A stretch of 64,000 bases of DNA from Pseudobacteroides cellulosolvens ATCC 35603 = DSM 2933 (GTDB lineage: Bacteria > Bacillota > Clostridia > Acetivibrionales > DSM-2933): NCBI RefSeq assembly GCF_001262605.1, contig NZ_LGTC01000001.1, forward strand, positions 4,102,001 through 4,166,000, given 5' to 3'. The position numbers and the translations under genes were made by a program. Under the pieces are notes generated by a model that was not told the origin of the DNA, made no database searches, and saw only the letters and a program-made list of their open reading frames with translations. Below, piece by piece: positions 60,533 through 64,000 of this stretch; the first letter of the stretch is position 1, and the number at the start of each line of letters is the position of its first letter.

Positions 60533-61594
60533 TTACACTAATATATCCTTTAAAATTTCATCTTCTTGCAGCAATTTTTTTGCTTTTTGCCTGTATTCAT
60601 CTATATGGATATATGTATATCTGTTAGGCTTTATGGATGGTGCCAAATCAATAGCTTTTTCAAGGTCACTTGCTTTTATGGCATGGGTTTTTACATGCTC
60701 AAAGAAGCCTGTATCCCTGAATACTTTGGTTACTCGCTCATAACGGTGTTCCTGAACCTTAGCCATAAGGTAAGTAGCGACACCAACCTGAAGTCCGTGG
60801 AGTTTGGGCACATCAAGAATTTTATCCAAGGCATGTGAAATAAGGTGTTCACTTCCGCTGGCAGGGGCTGATGTCTGAGCAATTTCTACAGCAATACCGC
60901 TCATAGTCAGGGAATCTACCAATTCTTTAATAAAAAAATCTTCTCTGATACTATTAAATTGAGTTCTTACAAAACTGTTTACCGACTTCTTTGCAATCAT
61001 AACTGCAAAGTCATCTACTTTTCCTTTGCCGTTCTTCTCTTCAAACTCCCAATCATATACAGCTGTAATCTTCGAAACCAGATCGCCGATTCCTGAGAAA
61101 ATATACTTTTCAGGTGCTTCTTTTATTACGTCTATATCAACAACAATTCCATAAGGCATAACCGCATTCACAGTAGTACGTTTGCCCTCAATAATCAAAG
61201 AACAACTTGAGCTGGAATACCCATCATTTGATGCTGAAGTCGGCACACTGATAAATGGAAGCTTTTTTAGAAAGCTGCAGTACTTTGCCACATCAAGAGC
61301 TTTACCCCCTCCTATTCCAACAATAACATCAGCCTCTGCTGGTATGGAAAAAGCCGTATTGATAATGTTGTTTATATCAATATTATCGTTTTCTATAGTT
61401 TTTACAATCTTTGTAGACTGGAATTTAAATGATTGCCGTATCTTTTCGCCAAACATATCATTGATTCCCTGGCCTAAAAACAAAACTATGTTGGAAAATC
61501 CCGACTTTTCAATGAGTGCACCGATATACGACAGGTTTCCCTTGCCCACTTCCAGTATTGCAGGGATAGATATCTTGTTACTTCCTGCTTTCAT
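60533..61594 (-). CDS. Glycerol-1-phosphate dehydrogenase-like protein (EgsA/AraM family)
   Basis: A 353-residue member of the iron-alcohol dehydrogenase / dehydroquinate-synthase-like superfamily. The NAD-binding VGIGGGKALDVAKYCSF lies near residue 95, PTSASNDGYSS near 118, and three metal ligands appear in FSGIGDLVSK (Asp), SGSEHLISHAL (His) and KLHGLQVGVA (His). The match is to sn-glycerol-1-phosphate dehydrogenases, which make the G1P stereoisomer from DHAP, as in archaeal lipids and Bacillus AraM. Its start overlaps the end of a HAD phosphatase gene by 17 bases, so the two are co-made. No PcrB-type prenyltransferase is in view. Confidence 0.88.
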   Translation of the reverse strand: MKAGSNKISIPAILEVGKGNLSYIGALIEKSGFSNIVLFLGQGINDMFGEKIRQSFKFQSTKIVKTIENDNIDINNIINTAFSIPAEADVIVGIGGGKALDVAKYCSFLKKLPFISVPTSASNDGYSSSSCSLIIEGKRTTVNAVMPYGIVVDIDVIKEAPEKYIFSGIGDLVSKITAVYDWEFEEKNGKGKVDDFAVMIAKKSVNSFVRTQFNSIREDFFIKELVDSLTMSGIAVEIAQTSAPASGSEHLISHALDKILDVPKLHGLQVGVATYLMAKVQEHRYERVTKVFRDTGFFEHVKTHAIKASDLEKAIDLAPSIKPNRYTYIHIDEYRQKAKKLLQEDEILKDILV

Positions 61595-62246
61595 ATTTAA
61601 TCACTCCCATTTGATTTAAATATAATCCCACTTCATTAAAGTTTTCTACGGCTACAAAATCATCTCCGGAATCTCTAAGCATTTTCTGCAGATGTCCCCT
61701 GGCAAAAACAATATCAGCTTTTCTAGAAGCTCTAAAATCAGGCTCACTGTCACCGGCATAATATAACTTGGGATACATGCTTTTATAATGTTCCGCAACC
61801 AATGCCTTATCTACCCCATAAGTCTCTGAATAGAACGGACTGTTTTTGTCAGCAGTCATATTTATTTTCCCGTCTTCATAAACCCCATTATTTGTTATAA
61901 CCTTTATATTCTTAATATCCAAATGCTCAAGAAGCTTATGAATGTAGTAACTACATCCTGCACTAAGTATCATAAATTCACCGTTTGCTTCTTCAATGCT
62001 CTTTATCAAATCCTTTGCATATGTATCAAACTTTATGTCCATAACAGCCTTTATAATTTCCTCTTCACTTTCATTTGTAGATCCAAATATTGTTTTAAGA
62101 AACTCAAATACTGTCATTTTACCATTGGTCCAATCTCTATAAATCTCCCGGCCTTTATCACCCAGGAATTTTTTCATAATAATATAGTAGAAGTCTTCAT
62201 CAGTCAGTGTACCGTCAAAATCAGATATAAAAAGAAAATTTTTCAT
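61578..62246 (-). CDS. HAD-IB phosphatase, MtnX / phosphoserine-phosphatase-like
   Basis: A 222-residue phosphatase. The nucleophile motif SDFDGTLTDEDFYY opens the protein, ILSAGCSYYIHKLLEHL is the Ser motif near residue 95 and YAGDSEPDFRASRKADIVFA the acidic motif near 165. Close relatives include MtnX and other small-molecule phosphatases. It overlaps the G1P dehydrogenase gene, so glycerol-1-phosphate or a related polyol phosphate is a candidate substrate. The ATG follows GGAGCGTAGGTT. Confidence 0.85.
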   Translation of the reverse strand: MKNFLFISDFDGTLTDEDFYYIIMKKFLGDKGREIYRDWTNGKMTVFEFLKTIFGSTNESEEEIIKAVMDIKFDTYAKDLIKSIEEANGEFMILSAGCSYYIHKLLEHLDIKNIKVITNNGVYEDGKINMTADKNSPFYSETYGVDKALVAEHYKSMYPKLYYAGDSEPDFRASRKADIVFARGHLQKMLRDSGDDFVAVENFNEVGLYLNQMGVIKYESRK

Positions 62247-62398
62247 AACCTACGCTCCATTCCTTAATTACTTTTACTTATAAAAAACATTATTATATGT
62301 TAACCATGAATTTAATTATTAATTCCATTCAATGAACAGAATTTGGCCGCTATAAATTATATCATATATGAATTATCCTATAAAAACATTTTTTTCCA

Positions 62399-62427
62399 TT
62401 GAACATTATTTAAGTTTGTGTTATAAT
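62399..62427 (+). promoter_or_regulatory. Promoter of the pheST T-box transcript
   Basis: TTGAAC, 17 bases, TATAAT, just ahead of the T-box leader. Confidence 0.75.
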
Positions 62428-62435
62428 ATTAAAAA

Positions 62436-62728
62436 TTGTCAAAAGCTGTGATAGAGTAAAGTAAACGGACAAAGTCGATTTAAGAGAAGAGATATCGGCG
62501 GCTGAAAGTATCTCTATGAGACAAACCGTTGAAGTTCCCTCTGGAGCTGCATCTTTGAACAGAGGAATGACTAATGTTACTTTTAAGTTTTATTTTAGTT
62601 GTTACTATATAGTAGGAGATGCCGGAGCAAACCCGTTAAAGTAATGAGTGTTTACCTTAAGATTTGGTGAAAACTTGGGTGGTACCGCGGAGAATACCTT
62701 CGTCCCTTTTTGGGATGAGGTTTTTTTA
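62436..62728 (+). ncRNA. T-box riboswitch, phenylalanine type
   Basis: The T-box sequence TGGGTGGTACCGCGG is exact. A terminator (CCTTCGTCCC with GGGATGAGG, then TTTTTTT) lies directly behind it. In stem I, AACGG pairs with CCGTT, and GAAG then TTC follows on the 3' side. TTC at 62535-62537 is therefore the likely specifier codon, matching phenylalanine and the pheST genes downstream. Uncharged tRNA-Phe would stabilise the anti-terminator and turn the operon on. Confidence 0.96.
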
Positions 62729-62782
62729 TGTCTAAGAAGAAATAATACAGATTAACCATCTGTTAAAGGAGGAATATAAAAA

Positions 62783-63802
62783 ATGAGAGAACAGCTAAAT
62801 AGCATTAAAGATCAAGCAGATAAGGAACTTTTAAGTGTTCAGTCTATTCAAGATCTTGAAGCCCTCAGGGTTAAATATTTAGGTAAAAAGGGTGAATTGA
62901 CCGGGGTTTTAAGAGGAATGGGTGCACTCTCTGCCGAGGAACGCCCAGTAATAGGCCAACTTGCCAATGAAGTAAGAGCATTTATTGAAAGCAAAATTGA
63001 TGAAACAAACTCACAGCTCATTAAAAAAGATAGGGCTCAAAAGCTTCAGAATGAAGTTATTGACGTAACTATTCCGGGAAAACGCAAGAACCTTGGCAAA
63101 AAACATCCTCTAAGCCTTGTAACTGACGAAATCAAAGACATATTTATAGGAATGGGCTATGAAATTGCAGAAGGTCCTGAAGTGGAGTTGGATTATTACT
63201 CCTTTGAAGCTCTGAATATCCCTAAAGGCCACCCTGCAAGAGATACTCAGGATACCTTCTATATCAATGAGCAAATTGTTCTGAGGCCGCAAACTTCACC
63301 TGTACAAATAAGGGTAATGGAGAATAAAAAGCCTCCTATTAAGATATTGAGCCCCGGTAGAGTATATCGTTCAGATGCTGTTGACGCTACCCACTCCCCT
63401 ATCTTCCATCAGATAGAAGGACTTGTTGTAGACAAAGGCGTAACAATGAGTGACCTTATTGGTACATTGCAGGTTTTTGCAAAAAGCCTCTTCGGCGAGC
63501 AGACAAAAATTCGCTTAAGACCACACCACTTCCCATTTACAGAGCCTAGTGCAGAAGTCGATGTGTCCTGCTGGGCCTGCGGAGGAAGCGGTTGCAGAAT
63601 ATGTAAGAATGAAGGCTGGATTGAAGTTTTAGGTGCCGGAATGGTACACCCTAGAGTTTTGGAGAGATGCGGCATAGATCCTGATGTATACAGCGGATTT
63701 GCCTTCGGTATAGGGGTTGAAAGAACTGCAATGGGCAGATTTAACATAGATGATTTAAGGCTGTTTTATGAAAATGATATAAGATTTTTAAATCAGTTTT
63801 AG
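62783..63802 (+). CDS. pheS: Phenylalanyl-tRNA synthetase alpha subunit
   Basis: Catalytic subunit of the alpha2-beta2 enzyme. The 339 residues have an N-terminal coiled coil that grips tRNA (about 1-90), then class II motif 2 (SPGRVYRSDAVDATHSPIFHQ near residue 195), FTEPSAEVDVSCWACGG near 253 and motif 3 FGIGVERTAMGRFNI near 308. The zinc-like CWACGGSGCRIC insertion is seen in many firmicutes. The ATG follows AAAGGAGGAATATAAAA. pheT follows after 35 bases. Confidence 0.98.
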   Translation: MREQLNSIKDQADKELLSVQSIQDLEALRVKYLGKKGELTGVLRGMGALSAEERPVIGQLANEVRAFIESKIDETNSQLIKKDRAQKLQNEVIDVTIPGKRKNLGKKHPLSLVTDEIKDIFIGMGYEIAEGPEVELDYYSFEALNIPKGHPARDTQDTFYINEQIVLRPQTSPVQIRVMENKKPPIKILSPGRVYRSDAVDATHSPIFHQIEGLVVDKGVTMSDLIGTLQVFAKSLFGEQTKIRLRPHHFPFTEPSAEVDVSCWACGGSGCRICKNEGWIEVLGAGMVHPRVLERCGIDPDVYSGFAFGIGVERTAMGRFNIDDLRLFYENDIRFLNQF

Positions 63803-63837
63803 TAATTATATATTAATGGAAGAAGGGAGATACAAAA

Positions 63838-64000
63838 ATGAAAGCACCGCTTAGTTGGTTAAAAGATTATGTTGATATAAATGTAACCCCGAAAGATTAT
63901 GCAAATGCACTTACACTTTCCGGTTCGAAGGTTGAAGGCATCGAAGTTGCAGGCGAGGATATTACAAAGGTTGTAGTAGGTAAGATCCTATCTATAGAAA
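63838..64000 (+). CDS. pheT: Phenylalanyl-tRNA synthetase beta subunit, N-terminal part (runs off the window)
   Basis: The first 54 residues, MKAPLSWLKDYVDINVTPK and TLSGSKVEGIEVAGEDI, are the standard start of PheT, leading into its tRNA-binding domain (KVVVGKILSIE). AGAAGGGAGATACAAAA precedes the ATG. It completes the T-box-controlled pheST operon. Confidence 0.97.
   Translation, partial: MKAPLSWLKDYVDINVTPKDYANALTLSGSKVEGIEVAGEDITKVVVGKILSIE

Noticed and set aside
61182..61619. A 145-codon plus-strand frame opposite the G1P dehydrogenase gene
   Set aside because: It overlaps a conserved enzyme on the other strand and lacks any start context.

Overview
The window is an AT-rich chromosomal segment of a low-GC, spore-former-type Gram-positive (Clostridia). 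Its gene set and orders are firmicute: infC-rpmI-rplT behind an L20-type leader, a T-box before pheST, rpsU-yqeY, and secA with a C-terminal SEC-C zinc motif. A secreted glycoside hydrolase family 8 enzyme with a dockerin points to a cellulosome-building clostridium of the Acetivibrio / Pseudobacteroides / Ruminiclostridium kind; the species cannot be fixed from sequence alone. Most of the window is ordinary core genome.

Layout. 1-4.4 kb: 5' end of a VanW-family gene, thiI, an XRE regulator and a surface protein with F5/8-type and fibronectin III domains. 4.9-11.1 kb: glutamate synthase gltB-gltD. 11.4-14.9 kb: two GT4 glycosyltransferases plus a flippase-like membrane protein, which resemble a glycolipid-anchor locus. 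15.1 kb: bioY under a BirA-type operator. 15.9-18.1 kb (minus): TrmH methyltransferase and infC-rpmI-rplT. 18.1-25.4 kb (minus): folA, thyA, MTA/SAH deaminase, PfkB kinase, an HTH-methyltransferase fusion, purine nucleoside phosphorylase and a DUF1015 protein, suggesting nucleoside and methyl-cycle salvage. 25.6-31.8 kb (plus): PRC-barrel protein, small membrane protein, AI-2E-family protein, alaS, HIT protein, rpsU and yqeY. 31.9-36.7 kb (minus): aspartate to threonine genes (lysC, hom, UPF0735 ACT protein, thrC). 36.9-46.1 kb (minus): patatin, TPR protein, folC, secA, DUF5317, a secreted orphan, a YerC-type regulator and a DUF89 phosphatase. 46.9-49.5 kb: CYTH phosphatase and the dockerin GH8 enzyme. 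49.7-51.7 kb: tRNA-Gly, tRNA-Arg and an IS1182-type insertion sequence that abuts the tRNA-Arg CCA end. 52-57.5 kb (minus): AMIN/amidase_3 cell-wall hydrolase, queH, ruvB, ruvA, ruvC. 57.6-60.4 kb: argG (with an unusual basic low-complexity tail) and argH. 60.5-62.2 kb (minus): a glycerol-1-phosphate dehydrogenase-like protein overlapping a HAD phosphatase. 62.4-64 kb: T-box(Phe), pheS and the start of pheT.

The most striking signal outside the genes is a set of four unrelated families of dispersed, palindromic intergenic repeats, here called R1 to R4. They sit between operons, often at gene 3' ends, and have copies in both orientations. R2 is modular, occurs once as a 97-bp tandem duplication, and once supplies the last codons of ruvC. 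R4 folds into three stems, two of them nested, and looks like either a structured RNA or a miniature mobile element. No CRISPR array, prophage, rRNA operon or defence island was found.
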